A DNA stretch of 64,000 bases, from assembly GCA_031254315.1 (NCBI GenBank), contig JAIRUQ010000007.1, forward strand, positions 59,792-123,791, written 5' to 3'. Below are positions 18,231-27,363 of this stretch, in pieces. The notes beneath the pieces were generated by a model that worked only from the letters and a program-made list of their open reading frames with translations, ran no database searches and had not been told where the DNA came from. Positions within the stretch are counted from its first letter, which is position 1, and every line of letters begins with the position of its first letter. Source of the stretch: Treponema sp. (GTDB lineage: Bacteria; Spirochaetota; Spirochaetia; Treponematales; Breznakiellaceae). The translations under genes and the position numbers were made by a program.

Positions 18231-18743
18231 TTAACCTTTTGTTATTGCTTTATCAATCATTGAAAGAAGAGGGAATTTCATTATGGCTTTGATAAATTTG
18301 GAATTCCTTATTTTGACGGCTATGGTGTTGCGGTAAAGAGGAATAAACAGCACTAGGGCAATGTAAACAGGAATCCAAAGTATAATACCAGCTGTAAGTC
18401 CGCCCATAACCAGCGTATTGTTAAATTTGGTAAATGGCACAAATGGCGTATTGTACATTGTAGTAAAAAACTGCTCAAAGGATTCGATATGAAGTACAAA
18501 CCAGCCCAAGGCATCTATTTGGTATACAAATGTTGGATAAATGATCTTTACCAGAGCGAGCGCGGCGATTTTTGCCCCGTGGTTGTGTAAAAAAAAGAAT
18601 GAAACTAAAAACAAGACAATCCAAAACGGATTACCTGCCGGAATTAAACCCAACAGCGTTCCCCAAGCGAAACCAGCCGCTATCTGAGTTCTTTTAACAT
18701 TGCCGTTTAAGGCAAGAATAAGCTTTGCAATAGCCTTTATCAA
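18231..18743 (-). CDS. TIGR03546 family integral membrane protein
   Basis: The 170-residue protein is mostly hydrophobic with three or four membrane segments and a Gly/Pro-rich early motif (FAWGTLLGLIPAGNPFW) like that of DUF2062 proteins. It matches the partner family of TIGR03545. The start codon is TTG, supported by AGGAGGG 7 nt upstream. It is first in a two-gene operon. Function is unknown. Confidence 0.7.
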   Translation of the reverse strand: MIKAIAKLILALNGNVKRTQIAAGFAWGTLLGLIPAGNPFWIVLFLVSFFFLHNHGAKIAALALVKIIYPTFVYQIDALGWFVLHIESFEQFFTTMYNTPFVPFTKFNNTLVMGGLTAGIILWIPVYIALVLFIPLYRNTIAVKIRNSKFIKAIMKFPLLSMIDKAITKG

Positions 18744-18782
18744 ACTAATACCCTCCTTAAGTACAATTTATATATAATTTTT

Positions 18783-18812
18783 ATTTTACGTTGATTTTTA
18801 TGATATTGTCAA
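18783..18812 (-). promoter_or_regulatory. promoter of the TIGR03546-TIGR03545 operon
   Basis: On the minus strand TTGACA (18807-18812), an 18-nt spacer and TAAAAT (18783-18788). The spacer word CATAAAAATCAA recurs upstream of the lipoprotein gene that starts at 19895, with TTTACA as its -35, so the two promoters share sequence. Confidence 0.6.
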
Positions 18813-18827
18813 TATAACCCGAAAGAG

Positions 18828-18877
18828 TGAGCAATGAGCAAAGTTAAGATTTTACCCTTACCATTACTCATTGCTCA
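18828..18877. repeat. 11-bp inverted repeat of the GAGCAATGAG family
   Basis: TGAGCAATGAG (18828-18838) is the exact reverse complement of CTCATTGCTCA (18867-18877). Related words occur at 405-520 and 38344-38358. It lies between two minus-strand genes and has no U-run. Confidence 0.5.
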
Positions 18878-18955
18878 GTGTCTCATCTGCCGCGCATTGT
18901 CAGTACGCCGCAATCTTCCCTTTGATCTTCCTCTTTTACAAGGTTTTTCATAGTT

Positions 18956-19435
18956 CTATTCTTCTACGGGTTTTCTTCCGTCTGGTACGACACCATTTTC
19001 GTAGTAACATTTACCATTATAAACTATCCAGTAACGCCAACTAACAGAACTGTTAGGCAATTTATAAGATTCGAACGAGTAATAGGTATTAAAGTTTACG
19101 GTAGTGCCGTTTGTAATATTATGCGGATTATTACCCGTTACATTTGTTATTTTAAGTTTGGCATCATGCTGACCCAAATCATTTCTCTTTAGGCTTAAAA
19201 GCTCACCTACCCAAGTTGCAGTATTATCAGAATTTGTCCAGGTTACTTTTTTAGCCTCTATATTAAATTTTCCGAAATTGCCATTCGCATCAGCCTTATC
19301 TGGCTTATTTTCCCATGATTTACCGTAAAAGAATATATCGAATGCATGCGATTCATACATTTCGCTAAGCTCGCAAGTTACCGTCGAAAGCCCTATTACC
19401 GCGACCATGGCGATAATTAAAAGTTTATTTTTCAT
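18956..19435 (-). CDS. small lipoprotein, function unknown
   Basis: The 159-residue protein has a lipoprotein signal ending STVTC at Cys21. The mature part is polar with beta-rich segments (KVTWTNSDNTATWVGELLSL, SSVSWRYWIVYNGKCYYENG). No family is recognised. A Shine-Dalgarno AAGGAG lies upstream. It follows another small lipoprotein of similar design, a common pattern in treponemes with expanded lipoprotein sets. Confidence 0.7.
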   Translation of the reverse strand: MKNKLLIIAMVAVIGLSTVTCELSEMYESHAFDIFFYGKSWENKPDKADANGNFGKFNIEAKKVTWTNSDNTATWVGELLSLKRNDLGQHDAKLKITNVTGNNPHNITNGTTVNFNTYYSFESYKLPNSSVSWRYWIVYNGKCYYENGVVPDGRKPVEE

Positions 19436-19502
19436 AAAACAACTCCTTAAAATTTTTTAGCTCTCATACGAGAGCTTGTTTTAAAAATAGCGCATTCCGG
19501 CG

Positions 19503-19895
19503 TTATTCCTTGATGTAAGTGCCGTTGAATGTAATATGGTTACCGGAACCGGTAAGTTTAACGGTATTATCATTTAACTTGTATTTGTAAGTATAAGTAG
19601 TTCCAGCTATACGAAACCTGATTTGATTGAGCCCAGTAGTAACGTAATACTGGTCTTGATACTGGGTGCCAGGATTAATAGAAAAAGAACCACTCTCATC
19701 GAATGTTATCGTTAGCACTGTTATATTATCCTCGAGTACTGCAGACCTTTTCCACGATCCATAAAATTTCGCCGGGTCAGCGTCCGGGTCATGATCATCA
19801 GATTCACAGCTTACCATTGAAAATCCCATTACCGCGATAAAGGCGATAAGCGCTATGCACGGCATAGCTCCAAATGTTTTAAACATATTTTTCAT
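19503..19895 (-). CDS. small lipocalin-like lipoprotein
   Basis: The signal ends FSMVSC. The mature part (about 100 residues) has FYGSWKRSAVLEDNITVLTI, ESGSFSI, YTYKYKLNDNTVKLTGSG and ends FNGTYIKE, an alternating strand pattern seen in small lipocalin-like lipoproteins. I chose the ATG at 19895 (130 residues) because AGGAG sits 7 nt upstream; a GTG at 19901 is too close to that site. Ligand unknown. Confidence 0.7.
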   Translation of the reverse strand: MKNMFKTFGAMPCIALIAFIAVMGFSMVSCESDDHDPDADPAKFYGSWKRSAVLEDNITVLTITFDESGSFSINPGTQYQDQYYVTTGLNQIRFRIAGTTYTYKYKLNDNTVKLTGSGNHITFNGTYIKE

Positions 19896-20037
19896 ATACA
19901 CTCTCCTCTTTTGTGTTTCCCCCAGGGGATTTTCCTACAACGTAAGATAATACTATTTTATATTGATTTTTATGGTAATGTAAAGATATTATGGTGTATT
20001 TTTATGAAAATATAAGATATTTTTGCCGAATTCCCCC

Positions 20038-20066
20038 TTGCTTGACCATTAAAGTCATGTTAAAAT
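20038..20066 (+). promoter_or_regulatory. promoter of lepB, leaderless start
   Basis: TTGCTT (20038-20043), a 17-nt spacer ending TGT (an extended -10 element) and TAAAAT (20061-20066). The ATG follows after 7 nt with no Shine-Dalgarno. Confidence 0.55.
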
Positions 20067-20073
20067 AGAACAA

Positions 20074-21069
20074 ATGGCAAATGATTCAAAACAAATAGAC
20101 TTTTTTGACCGGGTTCAACTAATTACTGAGAAATTCTTAACTCATCGCGCCAAAGTACGCCATATTAAAACCGAAAAACGAAAGGCAAAGCCCGTTGCCT
20201 TGGACTGGCTAGAAGCGTTTATATGGGCGGCTGGGATGGTTTTGCTTATAAATCAATATGGGGTGCAGGCTTACCGTATTCCTTCCGGCTCAATGATAGA
20301 TACGCTTAATATAGGCGATCAAATTTTTGTCAATAAACTTGTATATGGACCGGAATTGCTTCCCGGCTTTCTAAAGCTCCCAAGCCCAATCCAGCCAAAA
20401 CGCAGTAATATAATTATTTTTGAAAACCCGTCCTACATATCCCGTGGGGTGGTCTTTGACATTGCCCAGAGGATTATCTATATGCTGACCCTTTCACTGG
20501 TGGATATTGACAAAGATCAGGCAGGGGAGACAAGGGTGCATTTTCTTATAAAACGGGAGATAGGGCAGGCAGGAGATCATTTAGTTTTAGAAAACGGTAA
20601 TATAAAAATAATGTTTGCCGGAGAAGATCGATGGATCGAAGAAAGTGATTATAATGCTCAAAGGGGCTGGAATCATCATGTAACCAGATCAATTTCTCAA
20701 GAGCAGTACCCCGCGATAAAAGCGTATGGAAAGTCTCAAGGGTGGATTAATAGGGGAATGTCGCCTTCGGAGCAATTGCTACAAAGCGCGAAACAAACAG
20801 AGGAAATGCAGTCTTTCGACGGATTTGCCCGAGAGAGGTCAAGGCTTGAAACAATGAGAAAATCAGCGCCTCATGACATCCGTTATTCGGAACTTCTCGC
20901 ACAGAGCCGTCTTGGCTGGTATATTCCTGAGGGCAGATTTTTCCCGATGGGGGACAACCGTGATTTTTCAAAGGATGCCCGTTTCTTTGGTCCTGTAAAA
21001 GTATCAAGGGTACTTGGAAAGGGAATGTTTATTTACTGGCCATTCTGGCGTATGGGAAAAATTATTTAA
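20074..21069 (+). CDS. lepB: signal peptidase I
   Basis: This membrane serine protease removes Sec signal peptides. A membrane helix near residues 45-62 precedes RIPSGSMIDTL with the nucleophile Ser73. The general base is Lys160 in LIKREIGQAGD, and box E is GDNRDFSKDARFFGPV near 300. At 331 residues it is longer than minimal enzymes because of about 90 extra residues between boxes D and E. A second signal peptidase-like gene begins 10 nt after the stop. Confidence 0.92.
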   Translation: MANDSKQIDFFDRVQLITEKFLTHRAKVRHIKTEKRKAKPVALDWLEAFIWAAGMVLLINQYGVQAYRIPSGSMIDTLNIGDQIFVNKLVYGPELLPGFLKLPSPIQPKRSNIIIFENPSYISRGVVFDIAQRIIYMLTLSLVDIDKDQAGETRVHFLIKREIGQAGDHLVLENGNIKIMFAGEDRWIEESDYNAQRGWNHHVTRSISQEQYPAIKAYGKSQGWINRGMSPSEQLLQSAKQTEEMQSFDGFARERSRLETMRKSAPHDIRYSELLAQSRLGWYIPEGRFFPMGDNRDFSKDARFFGPVKVSRVLGKGMFIYWPFWRMGKII

Positions 21070-21079
21070 GCAGGATAAT

Positions 21080-21811
21080 ATGTTTGATAAGTGGACACAA
21101 TATTCTTATGCGGCGCAAAAACAACAACGTTATCAACTTATAAAATTTATTTTTATATTTATTATTTTATATGTTATTTATAACTGCCTTACAACTTTTT
21201 TCTTTTCTGTCTGGACAGTAGAAAATAATACTATGCGCCCCGGACTTAATTCAGGGGATAGGCTTTTATTCTCATCTTTTTCGCCGCCGGCATGGCTCCG
21301 TAATAAAAATAAAATTGATAACAACCCGTTTCCTTTTAAGCGCGGAAATATTGTTTTGATAGATTCCAGACGCGATAAAGAACAAAAATGGCCATTACGC
21401 TTAGTAGACAGTGTTGTCAGATTTTTTACGGCGCAAAGAGCCAGTATTTTTTCTTCAAGAGGGCAGTATTACATTAAAAGGGTAATCGCGCTTCCCGGCG
21501 ATGAAATTTCAATGAACAACTATGTGTTCAGGGTAAAAGCCGCCGGTAGTTCTTACAGCCTTACAGAGTTTGAGCTTTCTGAAAAACCCTATCACCCTTC
21601 TATTCCAAAAACATCAGAGTTGTGGGATGACTCTGTCCCGTTCTCCGACAGAATGGACACAATTATCCTCGGTCCCGGTGAATGTTTTGTCATCTCTGAT
21701 GATCGCAGTAACACAAATGATTCGCGTACATGGGGGGCGATCTCATCATCATTGATTACTGCAAAAGCCGTGTTAAGATTCTGGCCCATATTTAAAATAG
21801 AGCTATTATAA
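21080..21811 (+). CDS. signal peptidase I paralogue with Thr in place of the catalytic Ser
   Basis: The 243-residue protein has a membrane helix near residues 22-45 and the box B equivalent VENNTMRPGLNSGDRLLF, in which Thr51 occupies the nucleophile position. Lys133 (YIKRVIALPGD) and the box E segment SDDRSNTNDSRTWG are kept. It may be a Thr/Lys peptidase, have a narrow substrate range, or be inactive. I start it at 21080, where AGGA lies just upstream and 10 nt separate it from lepB; the frame open from 21014 overlaps lepB. hemW follows after 6 nt. Confidence 0.8.
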   Translation: MFDKWTQYSYAAQKQQRYQLIKFIFIFIILYVIYNCLTTFFFSVWTVENNTMRPGLNSGDRLLFSSFSPPAWLRNKNKIDNNPFPFKRGNIVLIDSRRDKEQKWPLRLVDSVVRFFTAQRASIFSSRGQYYIKRVIALPGDEISMNNYVFRVKAAGSSYSLTEFELSEKPYHPSIPKTSELWDDSVPFSDRMDTIILGPGECFVISDDRSNTNDSRTWGAISSSLITAKAVLRFWPIFKIELL

Positions 21812-21817
21812 CTAAAC

Positions 21818-22936
21818 GTGAACTCTAACGTATCATTGTACATTCATATCCCCTTTTGCGCCGCCTTCTGCGATTACTGTGATTTTTATTCAATAAAAAC
21901 AAAAGATTTAAACTCTGATTATATCGATAATTTTCTTAACGCCCTTATCGCCGATATTAACAGCCAGATAGAATTTTTCGCTGTAAAAAATATTCCCACG
22001 GTGTACATAGGCGGCGGAACACCTTCCGTTCTTGGGACAAAAATCAGCCGCTTGTTTGACGCTCTTAAAAAAATAAAAGGTTTTTCACCTTGCGAATTTA
22101 CTGTTGAGGCAAACCCCGAATCGGTAAGCGAGGAATTTCTTGCTGTTTGCCGCGATGGCGGAGTAAACAGACTTAGCCTTGGAGTACAGACATTCAACGA
22201 ACAGTCCCGTTGTGCGATAAACAGGCAGGGTAGTCATAATATTCTTAATGAGCGAATTGCCCTCGTAAAAAATTATTTTCCCGGCTCGCTTTGTATAGAT
22301 TTAATTACAGGACTTCCGTATCAAAACGAAAAAATTGTATTGGAAGACATAAAACGTATTCTTGACTACGAGCCGTCGCACATCTCACTTTACAGCCTTT
22401 CTGTAGAGGCAAATACTCCCTTAAAAGAAAAAATTAAAACAAAAACTGTTATTCTTCCAACTAAAGATACCGCTGATTCTCTTTGGCTTTCCGGGCGCGA
22501 TGCTCTTATAAAAAATAGTTTTCAGCATTATGAAGTTTCAAACTTCGCTCTTGACGGTAAAAAATCTCTTCATAACATAAGGTATTGGCAGATGCAAAGC
22601 TGGCTTGGAGCCGGTCCTTCTGCGTCTGGCACTATTGTCAATGAAAAATCAAAAACGGCGAAACGTTTTACATATAATCCCGACGTTGACGCGTACATAG
22701 ACTCGCCACGAATAAAATCTGCCGTTTGTGAAGAGATTGACACAGAGACGCTCTTAAAAGACAGCCTTCTTATGGGTTTCCGTTACATTGAAGGACCAAA
22801 CGCAAGTTGGTTTAAGGACTGTTTCGGTATTTCAGTAGAAGAATGTATACCAAAGACACTTAACCGCTGGAAAGAAAAGGATAGAATGCTTTTTCTTAAC
22901 AGTTTTTTATGCGACGCTTTTGAAGAACTGGATTAA
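21818..22936 (+). CDS. hemW: HemW-like radical SAM protein
   Basis: The radical SAM motif Cys-x3-Cys-x2-Cys is at residues 14-21 (HIPFCAAFCDYCDF), followed by YIGGGTPS and the VEANPES segment typical of HemW/HemN-like proteins. HemW is regarded as a heme chaperone; true coproporphyrinogen oxidases have a different N-terminus. The start is GTG. It ends 4 bases into the convergent HD-GYP gene. Confidence 0.85.
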   Translation: MNSNVSLYIHIPFCAAFCDYCDFYSIKTKDLNSDYIDNFLNALIADINSQIEFFAVKNIPTVYIGGGTPSVLGTKISRLFDALKKIKGFSPCEFTVEANPESVSEEFLAVCRDGGVNRLSLGVQTFNEQSRCAINRQGSHNILNERIALVKNYFPGSLCIDLITGLPYQNEKIVLEDIKRILDYEPSHISLYSLSVEANTPLKEKIKTKTVILPTKDTADSLWLSGRDALIKNSFQHYEVSNFALDGKKSLHNIRYWQMQSWLGAGPSASGTIVNEKSKTAKRFTYNPDVDAYIDSPRIKSAVCEEIDTETLLKDSLLMGFRYIEGPNASWFKDCFGISVEECIPKTLNRWKEKDRMLFLNSFLCDAFEELD

Positions 22937-24000
22937 TCCGCGTTTTCATTATAAATCTTTTCAAAGTCACCTGAGACGTTTTTTAGAACATCAATAAGTT
23001 TTGGATCGAAATGAGAGCCGTCTCCTTCTATAACTTTTTGTACCGCGACCTCATGAGAAAAAGCAGGTTTATAACTGCGTTCCATTCTAAGAGCGTCATA
23101 AACATCGGCAATGGCGACAATTCTGGCGGAAAGGGGGATCATCTCGCCCTCAAGCTGGAACGGGTAACCGGTTCCGTTCCATTTTTCATGGTGGGAGAGC
23201 GCGATTTCTTTTGCCATTGGATTAGGGTAGGTAGAGAGAATGAACGCCCCGTTTTTGGTATGCTCCCGCATTACAGTCCATTCCCAGTCAGAAAGGGGTC
23301 CTTCCTTGTTTAATATGTCATCGGGTGTGCCAATTTTTCCCACGTCATGCATCGCCGCCAAAAAACTGATGTTGTCAATAAAGTCCGCGTCAATTCGCTT
23401 GTACTCCTCGCCGCCGATTTTAAAAAGTTCATGTGAGAGCCGTTTTGAATATCCACTGACACGAACAATATGCTTTCCTGTGTCGTTATCTTTAAGTTTG
23501 GAGGCTTCCAGCAAAGAAAGAAATACAGAGTGAAGAAGATTTTTATTTTCTTCCGTAAAATCGTCAAACATTACGACAAAGTCGCTTGGAGACTTTAAAT
23601 CCATTTCTAGGGGAAAAATATGCACCCTAATCTGCGCGGAAACAGTATCGCGTGTTTTTAAAAGAGCAGTGCCTATCCATGAAAAACCGTTGCCGCCGTT
23701 TATAATAGTGTCCCGTATTTTCCTCGCGTCTTCTATTTCAAAGGCTTTGCCGAATATATCAAAAAAATATTTACCAAGATGTTTTTGGAAGCCTAAAAAC
23801 ATTTGTTTGCAGGTATCATTGGCGTAAATTATTTTTAACTCTCTGTTAATTATTAATACAGGAAATATGCTGGACTTAAAGGGATTATGGGAAGATGACA
23901 AGACAAACTCCATTTCTTTGGCTTCCGCCTCTGAAAGGGGCTCATCTTCGTTATTGTCTTCAGAATCTTCAAGTGGTTCTAATTCTTCATCAATGCTCAT
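22933..24000 (-). CDS. PAS and HD-GYP domain protein, probable c-di-GMP phosphodiesterase
   Basis: After an acidic N-terminus (residues 1-30) a PAS-like domain follows (FPVLIINRELKIIYANDTCK, about 46-150). The HD-GYP domain begins near 165 and contains MHDVGKIG, HHEKWNGTGYP and IVAIADVYDAL, all intact, so cyclic di-GMP hydrolysis is expected. No membrane segment is visible. It ends the minus-strand cluster with tsaB, tsaE, the PilZ protein and fliD, which links c-di-GMP turnover to motility genes by position. Confidence 0.85.
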   Translation of the reverse strand: MSIDEELEPLEDSEDNNEDEPLSEAEAKEMEFVLSSSHNPFKSSIFPVLIINRELKIIYANDTCKQMFLGFQKHLGKYFFDIFGKAFEIEDARKIRDTIINGGNGFSWIGTALLKTRDTVSAQIRVHIFPLEMDLKSPSDFVVMFDDFTEENKNLLHSVFLSLLEASKLKDNDTGKHIVRVSGYSKRLSHELFKIGGEEYKRIDADFIDNISFLAAMHDVGKIGTPDDILNKEGPLSDWEWTVMREHTKNGAFILSTYPNPMAKEIALSHHEKWNGTGYPFQLEGEMIPLSARIVAIADVYDALRMERSYKPAFSHEVAVQKVIEGDGSHFDPKLIDVLKNVSGDFEKIYNENAD

Positions 24001-24001
24001 A

Positions 24002-24682
24002 TCAGCTTCCGGTGTTTTTTGCCAAATTTAATTCCGCATCAGTTTTCCTGATATATTCGGGACCCGAATATAAATATTCAGTGTTATTATTATCCAATAT
24101 TTTTAATTTTTTTGCAATAGTAATAATATCCTTTGCATAGCCTCTGTTCTCAAAATTAGGAATAAGGCTTTTTTTATTTTCATCAGGCAGGGAATGGTAG
24201 AACAGCTCTGAGCCAGGACCTGTTAAGATAATTTTTTCGTTATAGGCTTTAATTTCCCCGGCAATTTGCGCTGAATCCGCGTCCTTACAGTCTGTAATAC
24301 GATTGCCGTCTCTAAAGAAAGCATAAAAGTAAGCATTTTTCCTTGCCTCTATCAGCGCGAGTGCAACCCCTTGCGTTATACTGTTCGCTATACACTCCGG
24401 CGTTGGTACTGGGGCAAAGTTAATTGACAGAGCAAGGGCAAGCCCCTTTGCTATTGAATAGCCGATTCTAAGTCCCGTAAAAGAGCCGGGACCGCCCATG
24501 CAAAGAACGCCGTTTAGCTCATCCGGTTTTAGCCCCGCTTTCTCCATTTGGCTATTTATTAACTCCATCACGATTTCTGATTGTTTCATCTCCGCTGTTG
24601 TTTCCGTGTAATAAATATCCTCTCCCTTTGCGACAGCTACAGAAAGGGTAGAGCAGGCGCTGTCAATAGCAAGGATGTTCAT
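24002..24682 (-). CDS. tsaB: tRNA t6A synthesis protein TsaB
   Basis: TsaB works with TsaD and TsaE in threonylcarbamoylation of A37 in ANN-decoding tRNAs. The protein shows MNILAIDSACSTLSVAV and GGPGSFTGLRIG, the actin-like fold signatures of this family. Length 226 is normal. It overlaps tsaE by 4 bases, so translation is probably coupled. Confidence 0.9.
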   Translation of the reverse strand: MNILAIDSACSTLSVAVAKGEDIYYTETTAEMKQSEIVMELINSQMEKAGLKPDELNGVLCMGGPGSFTGLRIGYSIAKGLALALSINFAPVPTPECIANSITQGVALALIEARKNAYFYAFFRDGNRITDCKDADSAQIAGEIKAYNEKIILTGPGSELFYHSLPDENKKSLIPNFENRGYAKDIITIAKKLKILDNNNTEYLYSGPEYIRKTDAELNLAKNTGS

Positions 24683-25110
24683 AATTTTTCTATCCCGTTA
24701 ATTTTTATTAATCTGGAATCAGCGCCTGTTATGTTAAGTGAGACGGTGATTACATTTTCGGGTAGTGAGCTTGAAAGACGCTCGCTCCATTCAATTACAG
24801 ATATTCCGCCACAGGAAATAATTTCCGCACCTCCAATATCTTCAAAATCCTTGTCCGTTTCAAGACGATAAGCGTCAATGTGATAAAATTTTGAGGCGTC
24901 TTCTCTTGTGTATTCATTAATTATTGTATATGTAGGACTTGTAATGGTCTCTTCTATTCCCAGCCCAAGGGCGATACCTTTAGTTAAACATGTTTTACCG
25001 CTACCAAGCGTGCCTTCAAGGGCTAGTACAGAACCTGCACAAAGGTACACAGCGATTTGTTTTCCAAGAGCTGTGGTTTCACCGGGAGAATTGGAAATAA
25101 TCTCAATCAT
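24679..25110 (-). CDS. tsaE: tRNA t6A synthesis ATPase TsaE
   Basis: The 143-residue P-loop protein has GTLGSGKT at residues 33-40, the SPTYTI switch and FYHIDAYRL, all typical of TsaE, the ATPase of the t6A complex. It overlaps the preceding 87-residue gene by one base and tsaB by four. Confidence 0.92.
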   Translation of the reverse strand: MIEIISNSPGETTALGKQIAVYLCAGSVLALEGTLGSGKTCLTKGIALGLGIEETITSPTYTIINEYTREDASKFYHIDAYRLETDKDFEDIGGAEIISCGGISVIEWSERLSSSLPENVITVSLNITGADSRLIKINGIEKL

Positions 25111-25373
25111 TAATCAGGAAGCCCGGCGGCGGATTCCAGTTGGTCAATGTGTTCTTTCATCTCTTTGGTTAAAGGAACCAGAGGGTAATCAATTTCATCA
25201 ATAAAAGAGATATTTATTTCTTTTTGACCTGTAGGCTTGTATTCAATGGAAAAATCAATGCGGTAATCACCCTGCTTGTTGTTAAATTCAATTACAGCAA
25301 CGCCTGTATAAAGCTTGCGATAATAAATCGGCACGTCTTTTCTAATCATGTCCTTAATAAGAATAATTTTCAT
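25110..25373 (-). CDS. conserved small protein, function unknown
   Basis: The 87-residue protein has no signal or membrane segment. It contains DYRIDFSIEYKPTGQKEINISF and a C-terminal helix (KEMKEHIDQLESAAGLPD). It lies between the PilZ gene and tsaE in tight order and has AAGGG upstream of its ATG, so it looks like a real operon member. I recognise no domain. Confidence 0.7.
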   Translation of the reverse strand: MKIILIKDMIRKDVPIYYRKLYTGVAVIEFNNKQGDYRIDFSIEYKPTGQKEINISFIDEIDYPLVPLTKEMKEHIDQLESAAGLPD

Positions 25374-25402
25374 TTTTCAGCCCTTTTTAAGTCCTTTATA
25401 TT

Positions 25403-26518
25403 TCATTCCCTTCCGTACTCATAAACAAAAGCGTTTATCGCATTCATTGATTTTTGAGAAACTTTTATAAATTTGACATGAATGATTGTATTCATATTAG
25501 TTCTGTTTGTCCTTAATACCTGCCCTAATGCCGCTAAGTCCATGTCCCCCTGATTAAACTCAATTTTAAACCTTGCCCCGACTTGTACCTGAGCTATGGT
25601 TTTTATTGAACATCCGCCGACAGAAATATCCGCTATATTTCCCTGAACCCGGCGTTTGTCAACTATCAAGCGCTGTTTTTTTCCGCTACCCTCAACATAC
25701 ACTAAAAACAGATTACATGCAATAACCGCCTGCCTCCTTCTAAACCGCCTCTGCGAAAGAAACCTTATCTGGTTGGAGTGGGCAAGGAGCATTGCCGGGT
25801 GATTGGCAACGGTTGAATAACCTGTAACTCTGGTTTCAAAGGCAAACCCTTTATTGCTCTTGTTAAAGAATAAGACACTAAGCCTAGTGCCCTTTGATAT
25901 TTTTATCTGGCTTCCAAGGACGGTTTTGGGGACTTCAACGGCAAGATTATCGCCCTTTGCGGAAAGGAGGTTGATGTTTAATCTTTCCTTGCCGTTATTG
26001 ATGACTAAAGCCGTTTCTTCTTTGATAAGATGGGTAGAAGTTATGGAGCTTGTCGAGCTGTTTTCAAGCAAATTTCTGGTAGAAAAAAGAACGGCAAGTT
26101 TGTACTGGGTTTCTTTTTCCGCGCCGGTTGTTTGTTCAATAATACGGTATGCCCGCCTAAAATGCCTGTCCAGCAAAGCCGGCGTATTAATTGATTTTTC
26201 AATGTCGGCGACCTGATCTGTTCTTAAAACATAATCAAGCATTTTTGTTTGTTCGCTGTTTAATCCGATATTTCTGGCGATACGGCGCATTGTAAAACCG
26301 GAGAAAATGCCTGACGCGCCTCCGCCTCCGCCTCCTCCGCCCGAACCGCCTTTTTTACCGGGAGTCCCTTTTCTTGAATTTACAATGACCAAAACGGTAA
26401 CTATTACGGCAACTACAATCAAAAAACCAATGAGGGTTTTTGGATCAGTGTTTGAATCCATTTGAAAATTTGTTATGTCTACCTGTAACAAAAAACCTAA
26501 TGTATTTATGCTTGTCAT
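25403..26518 (-). CDS. membrane-anchored PilZ-domain protein
   Basis: The 371-residue protein has one membrane helix near residues 29-47, a Gly-rich linker with eight consecutive Gly, a helical region, then a YcgR-like N-domain and a C-terminal PilZ domain. The c-di-GMP motifs are visible as RRFRRRQ (about 258-264) and DISVGG (about 303-308). It is probably a c-di-GMP receptor acting on motility, as its neighbours are fliD, flaG and flaB. Its start overlaps the stop of the upstream gene by 4 bases. Confidence 0.85.
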   Translation of the reverse strand: MTSINTLGFLLQVDITNFQMDSNTDPKTLIGFLIVVAVIVTVLVIVNSRKGTPGKKGGSGGGGGGGGASGIFSGFTMRRIARNIGLNSEQTKMLDYVLRTDQVADIEKSINTPALLDRHFRRAYRIIEQTTGAEKETQYKLAVLFSTRNLLENSSTSSITSTHLIKEETALVINNGKERLNINLLSAKGDNLAVEVPKTVLGSQIKISKGTRLSVLFFNKSNKGFAFETRVTGYSTVANHPAMLLAHSNQIRFLSQRRFRRRQAVIACNLFLVYVEGSGKKQRLIVDKRRVQGNIADISVGGCSIKTIAQVQVGARFKIEFNQGDMDLAALGQVLRTNRTNMNTIIHVKFIKVSQKSMNAINAFVYEYGRE

Positions 26519-27360
26519 TTTGCATCCTGCGCCGTCTGCCGGCAGTTATTTATTATTGAAAGATAAAGTTCCTTGAGTCTGACAGCCGCTTCATATTCAG
26601 CAAGGTCTCCTACAAGGACAGTATCTTGTTTTTCAAAGGCTTGAAACAGCTCTTTTATTATGTCGCCGAATTTATTTATATCTTCCGCAAGCTGTTTTCC
26701 GTCTGCGGATTGTGATAAATACCCCTGAATATCAAGCTGTCTGAAAACCCTGAATAATTTTTCTGTGACAGAAGAAAAAACTTGAATTGTTTGTGCGGCT
26801 CGCGCGTCCTTTCCTGTTTGAATATCAAGGGGAAGGTCTACAAGTCTTTCGCATATTTCATTTATCAGAGGCTCAAGTTTTGCCAATTCATCAGTAGGAG
26901 TGTTTACCTCACGAAGTCTTTCTTCTGTTATTGAGTACAGTACAGAGGGGGTAATATTGCCGTGTAAAAAAGTATTTTCGCATAACATAAAAAGCTCGCC
27001 CATGTGATGAAAAAGAAACATTCCGCAGGGGCTTTCTTTCCATGCGTAAAAAAAATTGCCTTTTTCTTCAAAACTGCATTTTTCAAATCCTTTTATATCG
27101 TCAAGAAGATTTACAAGACTTGATGCGGCAAGTTCTGAAACCGGGTTTGTGTACAGATCAAGGCATTTTACGTCTGCAATTTCTTTTGAGAGCGCTGTTT
27201 CTATCATGGAAGAGCTGATACTCTCTCCGTCAATGGAAAGACCGCTTAATATGTGGCTTGATTCGGAAATCCATTGTTCAAGGGCGGCTAATACTTCTCC
27301 TATGATTTTTTCCTTGTCCAAGGCAAAATCCAGTTTTTGATCATTGATTCTTATTTCCAT
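26515..27360 (-). CDS. flagellar-cluster protein, function unknown
   Basis: The 281-residue protein is acidic and mostly helical, without a signal peptide. The start (MEIRINDQKLDFALDKEKII) and the C-terminal helices are the clearest parts. It sits 3 nt after fliD and overlaps the PilZ gene, so it belongs to the filament operon; by position I recall a matching gene next to fliD in T. pallidum. It could be a chaperone or regulator for FliD; no domain supports this. Confidence 0.6.
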   Translation of the reverse strand: MEIRINDQKLDFALDKEKIIGEVLAALEQWISESSHILSGLSIDGESISSSMIETALSKEIADVKCLDLYTNPVSELAASSLVNLLDDIKGFEKCSFEEKGNFFYAWKESPCGMFLFHHMGELFMLCENTFLHGNITPSVLYSITEERLREVNTPTDELAKLEPLINEICERLVDLPLDIQTGKDARAAQTIQVFSSVTEKLFRVFRQLDIQGYLSQSADGKQLAEDINKFGDIIKELFQAFEKQDTVLVGDLAEYEAAVRLKELYLSIINNCRQTAQDAK

Positions 27361-27363
27361 AGG

